From: Diplosphaera chodatii
Taxonomy: Eukaryota; Chlorophyta; Trebouxiophyceae; Prasiolales; Stichococcaceae
DNA: 64,000 nucleotides
Direction of reading: 5' to 3'
Assembly (NCBI GenBank): GCA_032358165.1
Contig: JAALGY010000041.1
Span: 930,001 to 994,000 of the forward strand
The number at the start of each line of letters is the position of its first letter. Within the stretch, counting starts at the first letter, position 1. Below the pieces are notes generated by a model, which saw only the letters and a list, made by a program, of their open reading frames with translations, did not search any database and had not been told where the DNA came from. Made by a program: the position numbers and the translations under genes. Positions 11,976 through 24,782 of the stretch are shown one piece after another.

Positions 11976-14951
11976 TCATGCAGCCTTCTTTGCACCATCC
12001 TCAGTCCTGAGGCTCCATAGCTGCATGTAGCTTTCGCTCAATGCAACCATCTGCGGCAGGATGTCTGCGACCCGTAGGTCCTGCACCTCGTACCAGTTCT
12101 CCTCAACCTGCAGCAGCACAAGATGCCCCTCTTTAAAGCACCCTACCACAAGAACGTGGCTGCAATAAAACCCAGCAGAAGGGATGTTGCAGTGTAACTC
12201 GGTGCCAGGCAAGCGCCTTCACAGCAGCAGTGCACCTTTCGGTGGATGTGACAGCGGTAGGAGCCCTCTCCCGCCTTGCCATCATGCACGACGTTGGCGA
12301 GCAGGTCGTACCGTGACAGCACCGGTTGCCCGCTCTTGCCTGCAAGAGCCAGCTGCGGGATGTGTGAGGTGCGCCCCACAGGTACGCCGCAGGCAGCGCC
12401 GCATGCCGCTATGCGCACTGATGTTTCAACATGTGCTGCATTGGAACAGGTGCTCCGCACCAGTTGGCACGGGAACGACATCCTTCAGCAGCAAGTTCTT
12501 CACAGGGAAGTTGACAATCGTCGGGTTCTTCTCCACCTGCGGTCACAGGTCATCAATGCTGTGCAGTTTGCTATTTTCATTAAGCGTGCTGCAGATTGGG
12601 AGACAGCACCATCTGCTACCCAGATTGCCTCGCTGTGCACGAAGTCAAACAGGAATAGTAAAGGAGCACACACATAAAAATTGTTCTTGGCGAAACGCTT
12701 CATGTGCATCGCCAGGAACTTGGGCAGCCGCAGAAACTTGTAGCGCCGCCGGCCCAGCTTGATGTCATCGTGCACCCGCTCGCCGTCGTACTTATGCAGG
12801 ATCTCGAATATCGGCACCTGCAACCATCAAGGCTGGTGTCACGACGCCTGGCTGTGGCAACTGGAGAGCAAATCTCGATGAACAAGTAAGCAGAGGAGGA
12901 GGTCACAGCATGTGGGCCACTGATGCTCAGGCGGTGTGCAGCTGCCAGGTGCTTGCGCTGCAGTCACTCCGCACAACACAGTTCTTGTGAGAAGGCATTG
13001 TGGCCCTCAAAACAGCAGGCACTCTTGGACGAAGGGGCAGGCTCCACTGCAGTGCAGCACACACCGCACCTGTGGGATGATGTTGCGCTCCAGTGCGTCC
13101 TTGTACAGCGGCGCCGGCGGCAGGTCCATGCTCAGCACCAGGAAGGGCACCTGCTCCACCAGGTCAGCCGCAAGCAGCTTGCCCTCTGCATCCACCGCCT
13201 TGCCTGCGGTACACAACGTAGCCTTGTGGCATCCGGGCTTTGGATCTGGGACATCAGCTGTCGTGTTGGGGTCGTGGCAGCAACAGAGCACGGCACACCG
13301 CACAGTCTTGGCAGCAACAGGGCCATACATGCCTGTGCCGGCTTCGGTGGTGATCTGCAGCTCGCCCTGCAAGCAGCGTGTGATGATGGACGCCCTCTTC
13401 CGCTTGTTGCCGGTCAGCCCCAGGTGCAGAGTGTTCAGCAGCCATGTGAAGAACTCCACTGGGTCGCTCTGCTTCTCGATTGTGAACCTTTTGCCGCTGG
13501 CTGACATGACTGCCTGCATGAACTCGTGCGGGCTGACCTGCGGATCAGCAGCTTGTTTGCCGTCAGCAACATCAAGAATATGCAGCAGATGCGGAGGCTA
13601 GCAATAGTTTTACCCAGCATTAGTGGTGCTCCTGGACAAGTAGCTGGGTGCAGCCAAGTTGAAGTCAGCAGACCTGGCCCTTGAAGTTACGCGGGTTCCA
13701 GATTTTCCGCATGAGCTCGCCAAAGCGCTGCACGAGCTGCGAGCGGCTGCTGCTGTAGTTGGATGGCTCCAGGAAGAAGTCGCGCAGTGGCAAGATGCGT
13801 GCCAGCACCTGCTCATAAGACAGGCTATTACGTCACCGACAACTTGCAACACAGGTGTCTGCAAAACTGTTGTCCGACTGTGAGATACCGCAGATGCACA
13901 TTGAGGTATACCTCTATGACGACGTTGGCATAGTCGTTTGCACGCATGTCATTGAGGCCCACCAGGCCGGGCATGTACTCCGAGCCGTCCAGCGTGCGCG
14001 CCCATGTGATATCCTGTTGCACCAGTTGCCAGTGTTTAGAGCCGTCAAACACGCCAGAGCTGGCGCCCAAGTCTCATGGTTGTCATCGATGTGATTTGAT
14101 GTGCAGCAGGTGCAACAGGATGCTGACCTTGTCCAGCCGCGCGATCTCCTGCGCGGTGAACGTGGGGTTCAGCACATATCTGATGTCGTCAAGCGAGCGC
14201 TCCACCACCTCATAGCCGTCGGGCAGGCAGTACACCTGCAAGCATAACGGAGCCAAGGCATGGCATCATGCCACAACGTTTGTGCAACAGTGTGACATCA
14301 GCACGTTGCTCGTCTCTGTCCGGATGCCTCAGAACCCTCACCTTGCCGGTGTCCAGCTTCATGTACATCTGGTGCCCGACCTCCAGCGCATGTGTGTACG
14401 CATGCGTCTGCGGGCCGCGCCCCTGGAAGTACTTGCCGCACACCAGGCACGCGTACACGTTGACCGGGCTCAGCGACACCGAGCAGCACTTTTCAAAGTC
14501 GAAGTCCAGGTTCTGCACGGCAGCTTGCTAACGTCAGCTGTTGACAGGCATCTCCTGGACTGGCCTGTTGAAAGGCAGGTTAGATGGCTGCGTCCACCTG
14601 CCGCGAGACGGTGTCAAGGTATGGGCATTCTGCGCCTTTCTTCACGCCGCCCCTCCGCCCATATGACGGCAACACCGGCTCGTCGTCGCTCAGCTCGTCG
14701 CTTCTGCCGTTGATTCCTGCCGCTGCCATTGAGTCTGTCGTCGGTGTGTCTGCTGGCGCCTGGGCCGCATCATCCCCTGCGGCATCTGGGCCATCAACTG
14801 CCGAGGTGCTTGGCACTGCGTCTGCCTCCTCTACGGCGTCCTGACCTGACGCATCGCCGTCTCTGAGCCGCTGACGCTTCTCTGGCGTGCTCAGGTCGTC
14901 CTCGGCTGCTGCGACATCTTCTGTGACATCCCGACGCCGCTTGCTGCCCAT
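11976..14951 (-). CDS. USP39: USP39/SAD1, catalytically dead ubiquitin-specific protease of the U4/U6.U5 tri-snRNP
   Basis: USP39 (yeast Sad1) is a splicing factor with a protease-like fold that helps form or keep the tri-snRNP. The start is the ATG at 14951 (MGSKRRRDVTEDVAAAEDD), giving an acidic, Ser-rich N-terminal exon. A UBP zinc finger follows: NVYACLVCGKYFQGRGPQTH, then AYTHALEVGHQMYMKLDTGK. The peptidase C19-like domain contains GLNDMRANDYANVVIE, where active enzymes have a Cys; Asp-Tyr here matches USP39 orthologues and predicts no protease activity. Later segments are FMQAVMSASGKRFTIEKQSD, PVEFFTWLLNTLHLGL, FLRLPKFLAMHMKRFAKNNF, GEGSYRCHIHRK and, at the C-terminus, NWYEVQDLRVADILPQM. 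About ten exons are implied. It is divergent from ChlH. Assignment is secure. Confidence 0.93.
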
Positions 14952-15366
14952 GATCAGGGTGAGCCCGGCGTCAGGGTGTCACTGACGTACGTTGTGGATG
15001 TTGCGTTCACACTGGAGGCAGATTGCGTGGCTGCCTGTAAACACAGTCAGTGAAGCGCCATTATCAGCATGGCAATCCGTCCAAGTTGTTGGGCAATATC
15101 GCAGTAGCCCTTCCCTGACGCTGTAGAGCTAGTCGCGAAACGACCTAGTGTTTGCAGTAGATGTGTCAGTGAAACACTTGCAATCTGGTGACTTCATGGC
15201 CGTTGCATCTGGCCATCTGCCGCCTGCAGAAAGTGCTCACGTGCACGTGTGCAGCTGCAGATCGAGCCCGCATGTAGAGCCACGCCATTGACGCATTGCA
15301 CGATGATCCGCTTTGGTGTACCTTTCAATGCTGAGGTAGCACCAAATACGTAGCCCCATTGTTGAG
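14952..15366. promoter_or_regulatory. Divergent intergenic region between USP39 and ChlH
   Basis: This 415-bp space lies between opposed start codons. A minus-strand open frame at 15194-15418 overlaps it but has no similarity I recognise. It is taken as the two 5' UTRs and promoters, by position only. Confidence 0.4.
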
Positions 15367-18300
15367 ATGCACCTGGCAGCTCACCAGCCCGCGGTTGCCC
15401 CAGCAGTGCGGGCGACATGCAGCGGCGCGGCGCAGATAGCAGGATGCACTGCCCGCTCTGCGCTCACCAGCGTTCGGCGCACGCAGGCAGCCTCTATCGC
15501 AGCCGATCGACCGCGCAGTACTGCGGCACGTATCGTGTCGCCGGCCAATGCGACGCAGAGCAGCAGGCAGCACACATGCTGCCGTGCCGTCGATCAGGAG
15601 CAGGAGCTGCGCACTGCCGTGGAGCAGTTTGTGACTGACCTGGAAGGCACCAGCGCATCTGAAAGCCCAGATGCGGCGGTGTCTGGCCTGCAGATGCAGC
15701 TGGCTGATGCCAACGCTAAGGTTTGGATGACGTGGTCGCTGCATATGAGCGTATTTACACCCAGAGGCATGTCGTTCTCCTTGGTTGATACCTGATCTCA
15801 CCGGCGTCATGTGCAGCTTGGAGAGGTGCAAGCTCATATCGACCAGTTGCACGATAGCACCTTCAGCGGGGTGTGCTTCCACGCCAGCAGCAGCGCCACC
15901 GCCGATGCGGACGCCGCCGATGTCCAGCAGTTTGACAGCATGACCGAAGGGAGCTTCGCAATGCTCGGCCGCGACAGTCCAGTCGGTCGCAAGGCGCTGC
16001 TGGCAGCCAGGGAAGCATCGGAGCCGGGGAGTGTGCAGCGCTTTCAGTCTGCTGTGGTGCCGCTGCGGCTGCAGCGCACCCGCCTGCAGTCGGAGGTTGA
16101 GGACCTGCAGACAGCCATTGACAGGAAGCGCGCAGCGGCGCGTGAAGCTGTCGACCTTGAAGGTTTGTCAAACCACGCTGCCGTGGTATGGCAAACACTT
16201 GGCGCAGTGCCGAGAAGCCCTGCGCAGTTTGCGGACTGCTGATTTATGAACTCTTCCACTGCGACGTGCACAGACGACGAGGACGTGGGCGGCAGCAACT
16301 TTGATGCACGCAGTGCCTCTGGCACCGTGCGCATCGTGATGGTCACTGGTTTTGAAAGCTTCAATGTGGACCTGTACAAGAAGGCGAGTGATGGCATAGG
16401 CTGTGGGGCCATTGGCTGTGTTCGCTCAGGGCAATGTAGATGTGGGAGCCACGAGCCTGATGCGGCATCATATCGCCCGTCATGCAGGCAGCAAAGCAGG
16501 TGGCCAAGCAATGTCCCGGTGTCAGGGTGCTAGTCTTCAGCGATCGCGACATCCTGTCCCGCAAGGCCGACATCACGGCGGCCCTGGATGGCGCTGATGT
16601 GTTCTTTGGCAGTCTGCTGTTCGACTATGACCAGGTTGCCATTCGCTGTGCTTGTGTGCTGCAATGAGCTCTGGAAGTGATCCACGGTTGAGGAATGCTG
16701 CATGCTGTCAGTCGATAGCAGCTAATCTAGAACCAGTGTCGTGCCTATGCAGGTTGAATGGCTGAAGGAGCTGGTGGCACAGGTGCCAGTTCGCCTGGTG
16801 TTCGAGTCAGCTCTCGAGCTCATGAGCTGCACTCAGATTGGCACCTTTCAGGTGACATGGCCACCACGACCCTGCTGATCCCACTGGCTGATGTACCTTC
16901 ATGCGCATGCCGCTGGATCCATCACTGCGTCTTGCGACCTATTGTTTGCATCACATTGCAGATGGATCCAAGTGGCAAGTCAAAGGGACCGCCACCAATG
17001 GTCAAGAAGGTCTGCAACAACATGCTCAGCAATCGGCCTCTGACGTCGATCATCTATGACGTATGACGCCGTCATGAGTATGCTGTACTGAGTTGGCTGC
17101 ACGACTGCAGGTGCTAAGCCTGTTTGGCAGCGGTCGCGAGGAGGACAAGGTGAGCCCAGCCCCACACTCTGTGCATGTGGAGGAATGATCCTGTCAAGCA
17201 TCTGGGACATGTATCACGAGCGTGACAGGCCGCAGCAGCTGCTGCTTTAAGTGCAGATGGTTGGGTACCTATCCTTCCTGAAAATTGGGCCCAAGCTGCT
17301 GAAATTTCTCCCCGGGAACAAGGCGCGCGACCTGCGGAATTGGCTCCAGATTTACGGTGTGCAACCTACCTGCACTGCTACCCATGCCCAGCCTCAGCCA
17401 GTTTGTGTCAGTACCAAAGAGAAACACGCTCTACTTGATGGCTGCCTGTATGACGTGCAGCTTACTGGAACGAGGGTGGGATGGACAATGTCGTCACGAT
17501 GCTGCTGTACCTGGTGGACGCCTACATGAGGCCGACTGGCATCGAGGCTGCCGCCGTGCAGGTCACGCCGCCCACAGGTCTGCGCTGGCTTGCAACATGC
17601 ATCACCATGGCAAGCTGCATCCGATATTGCATATGCTGAGCCAAGGTCAGGTCTCCTAGCGGTGTCAGACGCCGCTGTTCACCCTGCACCGACAGGCTGC
17701 CTCCATCCAGATCATGCCGACTTTTTTGAATCTCCAGCACAATATCTACGGTGGTACCGGCAGCACGGTCCGGTGCAGGATGCAGCGGCGCCCACTGTTG
17801 CGGTGCTGCTGTATCGCAAACATGTCATCACTCAGCAGATGTACATCGAGCAGCTGATTCGCTGCATGGAGGCAAAGGGCATCCGGCCTATCCCCATCTT
17901 CATCAATGGTGCGGTCACAAGCAGCATCATGCGAGGTCCTGCATTGGCGAACTTTTAGGCCTGTGCCCATGATGCCCTGTCGACTTGGTACGCAGGTGTG
18001 GAAGCGCATACTATCGTACGAGATCAGCTTACAAGCCGCGACGAGCAAGATGCCATCAAAGGAGGACGCCTGAAGCAGGGTTCATTGCGACCAGATGCAG
18101 CTGCTGTAGATGCTATTGTCTCCACAATCGGCTTTCCTCTGGTCGGCGGCCCGGCAGGTATGCTGGCTTGAAGACATTGCAGCCAGCTGGTGCCTCACCC
18201 AAGCTGTAGCTGCATGCCAGGTGCACCTCATCGTTCATTGTTCATCCAGGCACAATGGAGGGCGGACGCCAGGCAGACATAGCCAAGGGCATTCTGGCTG

Positions 18301-21300
18301 TCAAGAATGTGCCATACATTGTGGCGGCACCACTATTGATACAGGTCAGGGCCACAACTCACAATAGGGCAGTATGCTTGCCCTGCATCTGCCAGTCTAC
18401 GGAAGACTGTGCCATCCCGGGATCGTCTGTGGCATCGCAGGACATGGCGAGCTGGACTCGAGATGGCATTGCAGGGCTCCAGAGCGTGGTGCTGTACTCG
18501 TTGCCAGAGCTTGACGGTGCCATCGACACCGTGGTGCGCAACAAATTGTGGCATGATTGACGCAACCGAAGAGTGAGACACAATCGAAGAGTGTCACCTA
18601 ACAGCAGTACAGGATACCGTCACCATGCCCTTATCCAGAATTGGCAACTCTGGCTGGCTCTCACTGAAAAGACTGTGCGCTTGCCATCGCAGCCACTGGG
18701 CGGCCTGGTTGGTGACAACATCTTCTTGGTGGAGGAGCGTGTGCAGCGGCTGGCAGACCGCCTGAAGAAATGGGTGGCACTGCGCAAGACGCCAGCAAAG
18801 GTGCACATTTTGTGTGTGATGCAACGGCAGCCCATGAAGCGCAAGCACCTGTCAAACCATGAGGCAACTGCATGCCTTTACAGGACCGGAAGGTGGCCAT
18901 CCTGCTGTACGGCTTCCCTCCTGGCGTGGGCGCCACTGGCACAGCAGCCCTGCTGAATGTGCCGCGCAGCTTGGAGAAGACACTGGCAGCGCTGCATCGG
19001 GAGGGCTACACTGTGGGCGATGCCGACGCCGTTGACGGCGAGGCCATTGTGTCGGCTCTCCAGGCGCAGGTGCTGAGTGCATGCCGTCGGTGCTGCTCCA
19101 GGTGAAACTATCGTGACCTTATCTGTACACCAACATCGTCTGTGCTGCTGTGCACCAGGAACAGCAGAGGGTGGTCTCACAGGGCGCTAAGGGCATCAGC
19201 AAGCTGGGGGCTGGCGATGCTGCTGCGGCGGGTGCAGAGGGTGTGGGTGCAGAAATATCTGCTAAGCAGCTCAAGAATATGCTGACATACCCGCCAGACT
19301 GGGGTCCAACAGAGTGGGTGAGCACATGCTGACAGCAAGGTCGTCATCATGAGCGCAAATTGCACAGAATTCTGCAACTGTAACTCTCACAACTTGGTTC
19401 CCTGATGGCAGGGACCCATTCCATTCCTTCCCACACCTGACGTACTAGTGCAGAAGATGGAGCGGCAGTGGGGCGATCTCAGCCGGTACCGCGGCATTCA
19501 GAGCACGGCCGCAGGTGTGTGCTCACAAGTGTTGATATTTCTGACTGGTCACGCCTGAAGCCGAATATTTTTGCCTTGTGGCGTGGGGTGCTCGATGCTG
19601 GGCAGCTGCTTACTCTGTCGAAGTGCATGCAAGATGCTCTGCAGGTGATTTGCTGATCAATGGCATCCAGCTGGGCAACGTCTGGATCGGGGTGCAGCCG
19701 GCCTTGGGTGTGGAGGGCGATCCAATGCGCCTGTTGTTTGAACGGGACCTCACGCCGTACGCTAGTGCAATGATTGCGCACAACCCATGTGCACAGCCTG
19801 CTGCTTGCTGTTCTGCCGTCCGGCTGCATGTCCACGTGCGCCCCAAAGTTTGCAATGTGTGCAGGCACCCGCAGTATGCCGCGTTCTACAGGTGGCTGGA
19901 GCAGGACTTTGGTGCGGACGCTGTGTTGCACTTTGGCATGCATGGCACTGTAGAATGGGTAAGCTGCTCTGTGTAGCTGCATGTTCTTGGCTGAGGATGT
20001 AGGTGCAGTGGTGCCATCGTTGCTGATCGCAAGCACCTATTACTTTTTGAGATGCCTGACATTTGATGTTTCGATCGCTTCATGCAGCTGCCGGGCGCCC
20101 CACTTGGTAATTCAGGGCTCAGCTGGAGCGATGTGTTGCTAAGCTCATTGCCTAACATCTATGTGTATGCTGCGAACAACCCCAGCGAGAGCATCGTTGC
20201 AAAGCGGCGTGGCTATGGCACCATTGTCTCCCACAATGTCCCGCCCTACGGCAGGTGTGATGCATGCAATACTGGACAACAACCTATTCGGCCCAAGGCC
20301 CATATGAACAGTTCTGCACAGGGTACCTGACAAGCTGCCTGCTGCAACACGCAGGGCTGGCCTGTACAAGCAGCTGTCTGGGTTGAAATCGATGCTGGCT
20401 GAGGTGCGGGATGATGCCTCAGCTGTTGGCCCGCTGAAGGAGCCCATTGCCGCCAGCCTCGAGGCTACCGGTACACCTGAAATGCAGAATTGTAACTGAC
20501 TGGCACAACATATCGTACCAGATGCGATCGGGGCGATACCGAGGGACATGCATCTGTGCTGATGTGTCCGAGCGCATCGCAGCGACCCCGTATCCCATCA
20601 TAACTGAAACCTCACCTTTGCACAGGCCTGGGCAAGGACTGTCCACTTCAGCGGGGGGTCCCTGGTCAGGACGACCTGCAGCTGACATCCGAGTCGGTGG
20701 AGGGCGTCACCAATGAGGCTTTTGCGGAGTATTGTGACCGGTTGTACCAGTACCTGCAGGTCAGTGTGGATGTTTCTGATGGTGCTGTGAGCTCATGGCT
20801 TACTCAACAGCATCCTTGCGCATGCTCGATCGCCACCTCTCTAAATCCCTGCAGGTTGTTGAGAACCGGTTGTTCTCGGAGGGTTTGCACGTGCTGGGCC
20901 AGCCGCCATCACAGCAGCACATGGCGCAGTACCTGAAGGCATACTTCGATGAAGGCCTATCCGACGATGCTGTATCCGCTGTTGTTGATTTTCATGGCGA
21001 CGGCCTCGACGCAGTCAGGTGCACTTGCAACTCCTGCCGCACGAAGCCAGCATCCCACGAAGCATCATATAGACATCATGTCCCAGCTCGATGTTCTGTT
21101 GCAATCTGTGAAGGTGTGCTGTATTTCGAGCACTGTCTGAACACATGTTGCTCTACCTGCTGATCAGGCGGCATTTGGAGGCCCTTGTGGCTCAGTCGCC
21201 TGGATCGCAGGGTAACGATCACCAGTCGACCAACAGGTCCGGTTGTGACGTTCACACGTGTGCAATGGGGACACACGGTGGTCCATGTATCATCTTATAA

Positions 21301-24003
21301 GGCGTCCTGTCTTCATCGCAGGTTGTCAACAGCACCTGCAATAGGTGAACAACAATGGCCTTTCACTCTGCTGCAGTGTTGAGGAGGCAGTGACAATCGC
21401 GGGCCTCCTGGACCGGAACACGGAGGAGCTCGGATCCCTGCTCCGCGCTCTCAATGGCGAGTATGTGCTGCCCGAGGCAGGCGGAGACCTGCTGCGTGAT
21501 GGTGCAGGCGTGCTGCCCACAGGTGCCTGACATGGGCATCCTGACCATGTTTCTTCGTTGCTGAGTACCCATGCTGACATCTGTTTGGTGACCTGCGCTT
21601 GTGGTGCAACTGCCTGCACTGCCCAGCAGTATTCACTTGCTCGGTGCTTCGATGGTTGCATAGCTACACGTTGTAGGTCGGAACATCCATGCACTGGACC
21701 CATACCGCATGCCCAACGCGGCAGCATTGCAACGCGGCACTGCGGTCGCCCGCAGCATTCTGGAGGCGCATCAAGAGCAGAACGGAGGCGCGCTGCCAGA
21801 AACAGTCGCCGTCAATCTGTGGGGCCTTGACGCCATCAAAACCAAGGTGTGATGTTGTGAAGTCTGCCTGTCTGCTCGCACTCTGCCCTGTCTGATGCTA
21901 AAAGTATGCACCACATGTCGGCATGTGTTGTCCTGCCAGTCATGTTGCGTTGCATGTTCAGCCGTTGGGAGCTAATGCATGTGTGCAGGGTGAGTCTGTT
22001 GCAATCGTGCTACACCTGGTGGGTGCCAAGCCCATCCGCGAAGGCACTGGCAGGTGTGTACTGCAGCATTTCATCCAGGCGTGGTTCCTACATGATGGTT
22101 GGGAACCAGCAATGCTGTGTTCTCAGACCTGCAACACCTAAAGTGTTTGCCTGGTGCAGGATTGCACGGTTCGAGCTCATCCCTCTTGAAGATCTGGGGC
22201 GACCTCGGGTGGTAAGTGTACCGTGTTATGTTCAGGAAAGAGCACATACGCTGTACACCGAACTCTCTGTCGCTGTTGGTCGGCAACCAAACCAGCAGCA
22301 ATCACTTGTCAGTGGTCAGCTTCCAGACTGCGCCTGATCTTTTCCAGGATGTCCTGTGCAACATGAGCGGCATTTTCCGAGACTCGTTCCAGAATGTGGT
22401 GGAGCTGCTCGACGACCTGTTTCAGGTACTTCAAGCTGTTGCACGTCCTATTTTCATGGCAGTTGGTGCATGGTCATGCTGGTCATGAATCAAGACTGGG
22501 CACAGACAAACGTGACATGCCATGGCTGCAGCGTGCCGCCAAAGCCAATGAGCCGCCTGAGATGAACTTCATCCGTAAGCATTCCAGCACCATGAAGGAC
22601 AAAGGCCTGACTAACCCTGCAGCGCGGCTGTTCTCCAACCCAGCAGGTATGGCGTGCCCCAAGCCTTGTTTCTTCAGACATCCCCTTGTCTGTCAGCCCA
22701 CAATGGTCAGGCCCACAAAGCAAGATGCAGTGTTGTGGCTGTGTCAACTTGAAAAGTCAGAAGGCATGTGTCCATCGCATTCAGGCGACTATGGTTCAAT
22801 GGTGAACGAGCAAGTTGGCAGCTCGGGATGGGAGAATGGCGAGGAGCTGGGGAACACATGGCAGTCTCGCAATGCCTTCAGCTACGGCAGGTGCCACACC
22901 GCATGACCAATACCTCTGCAGCGCCCTTCTAACATTTTCAGGCAGCAGTGGTTGCACAGCCACTTCAGGACTGAGCAGCACTTTCAGTGGTTGCGCAGGG
23001 GGCAGGAGCATGGCACAGCACGTCCGGAAGTGCTGCAGTCGTTGCTGAGTACTACGCAACGCGTAGTTCAGGAGGTGGACTCAGTGGAGTATGGGTTGAC
23101 GGACATACAAGAATACTACGCCAACACTGGCGCACTGAAGCGCGCTGCTGAGACTGCACAGGGGGGTACGAAAACCGTCTCATTGCTTCTGTGTTGAAAT
23201 TTCACTACTGACAGAAGATCATGATCTGCGGCATGCACCTGCAAAACATGGAGTTTGGGGGCAGACATGTGCATCAATCGGATCTGACGAGCTGTTGCTC
23301 CCCCGGATACTTGCAGGCAAGTCTGTAGGCTGCTCAGTAGTGGAGGCCTTTGGCGACAACCCCAAGCCTCAGGAGCTCGAGCAGGTGTTGCGCCTGGAGT
23401 ACCGCAGCAAGCTGCTCAACCCCAAGGTGGCTGGCATTCTTGGTCTGCACAATAGATTAGCTGATGTATTGCAGCAAGTACATGCCGTCAACAGAGACTC
23501 GTTGTCCAGCATCATCTCAGCACTGCTTGGCTCATCAACAGTCGGTTCTAATGCGAGCTGCTTGCATCCTTGCAGTGGGCTGATGCCATGGCAGCGCAAG
23601 GCAGTGGTGGCGCGTACGAGATCTCACAGCGCATGACAGCCATGATCGGGTGGGGCGGTACTGCAAACTTCAAGGAGGACTGGGCTTATGACCAGGTGTG
23701 GGGCTGACTGCGGCCATCGGATGGAACATACAGTGTGCATGGCAGGCGCACAAAACATACAGTGTGCATGGCAGGCGCACGTGTGCCACTGGTAGTGTTG
23801 CTACTCTTGCAGGCTGCGGAGACGTACGCATTTGACGGGAAGATGGCAGAGAAATTACGGAAGGCCAACCCGCAGGCATTTGGCAACATTGTGAAGCGGA
23901 TGCTTGAGGCAGCTGGGCGTGGCATGTGGAATCCAGACGAGCAAAAGCTGGACCAGCTCCGCAGCATGTATGCTGACATCGACTCACAGATTGAGGGTGT
24001 GTA
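15367..24003 (+). CDS. CHLH: Magnesium chelatase subunit H (ChlH/BchH type) with N-terminal coiled-coil extension
   Basis: ChlH binds protoporphyrin IX and, with ChlI and ChlD, inserts Mg2+ using ATP in the first committed step of chlorophyll synthesis in the plastid. The ATG at 15367 begins an Arg/Ala/Ser-rich, transit-peptide-like exon (to 15720) leading into a coiled coil ([15 protein letters not shown]). Exon 15817-16162 continues it ([20 protein letters not shown]) and joins in phase 1 to exon 16274-16383, where ChlH homology starts: [13 protein letters not shown]. Further exons give [122 protein letters not shown] and [14 protein letters not shown]. The stop is TAG at 24001. Well over 30 exons are implied. 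One junction near 21,185-21,370 was not resolved. The N-terminal region is unlike the canonical plant ChlH start and may be a second ChlH type. Confidence 0.93.
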
Positions 24004-24670
24004 GCAGGGCTGCGATGCTGCTCGATTTGCGCATGGCTTACCATGCTGTGTGCTCAAACGTAGTGCATATTGTGGGCCGCTGGTCTCGTCCTATTTAGTC
24101 GTAGATTGGCAGCACGTTGGCTGCCACTCTGTATACGTTGAGAATGGTCTTAGTTCAGGAAAGGTTCGAGTTGCGTGGGGGGTGCCTTATTCCTGTTCGG
24201 TTTGTTACCTGCTGATCGTGGCATTGGGCTGCACTACCGTATTGGCTTGGACTATTTGCAGTTGTTCATGTGTTGGCTCAGCCAGCCACAGCCTCTGGGG
24301 CAGAACACCAAGAACAACATGCACAATGGATCGTGTCTAAATAAAACCGTTCACTCCCCACTGACAGAAGTGTTCCCCCAAAGGTGCTGTGGCATTGCGC
24401 CATGTATCCTACTAGGCGTCTTCCTTGCTTGTTGCTTCGGGTTTTCACGTCGTTTGCGAGCACACCTCACCTAGATTGTTTGTGTGTTGTTTTGTTTTCT
24501 GTTACCGTAAGTTTTCCTTCTGTGCATGTCGCCTCCGCTGCGGCCCCTGCATGAGCCATGAGGCTTTGTCAGGGCGTACATGTAAACTTCCTTCCTTCCA
24601 AGCCCGGTTGCACGCAAGATACCACAGATTTTCAGGCAGAAAAATAACGAAATTGTTGTAACCGTTTTTA
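24004..24670 (+). other. ChlH 3' flank / probable 3' UTR with old repeat fragments
   Basis: No gene is visible. TGTAA, a polyadenylation signal known from chlorophytes, occurs at 24581 and 24657. At 24,285-24,375 there is a diverged reverse-orientation copy of the LINE-A 3' end (GAACAACATGCACAATGGAT compared with the intact copies). Segments at 24,395-24,480 and 24,527-24,560 recur in diverged form at 25,555-25,640 and 25,868-25,905, so they are older repeats. Where the ChlH transcript ends cannot be decided from sequence alone. Confidence 0.45.
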
Positions 24671-24782
24671 TTTATTACTGTTCTCTCTGACTCTGGGTTT
24701 TGCGGCGGTGCTGGGCGACTAAGCATTCTAGGAGGATTTATAGCTGGTGATGGCTGCAGAAACGCTTCGGTTTCTGCGTTTG

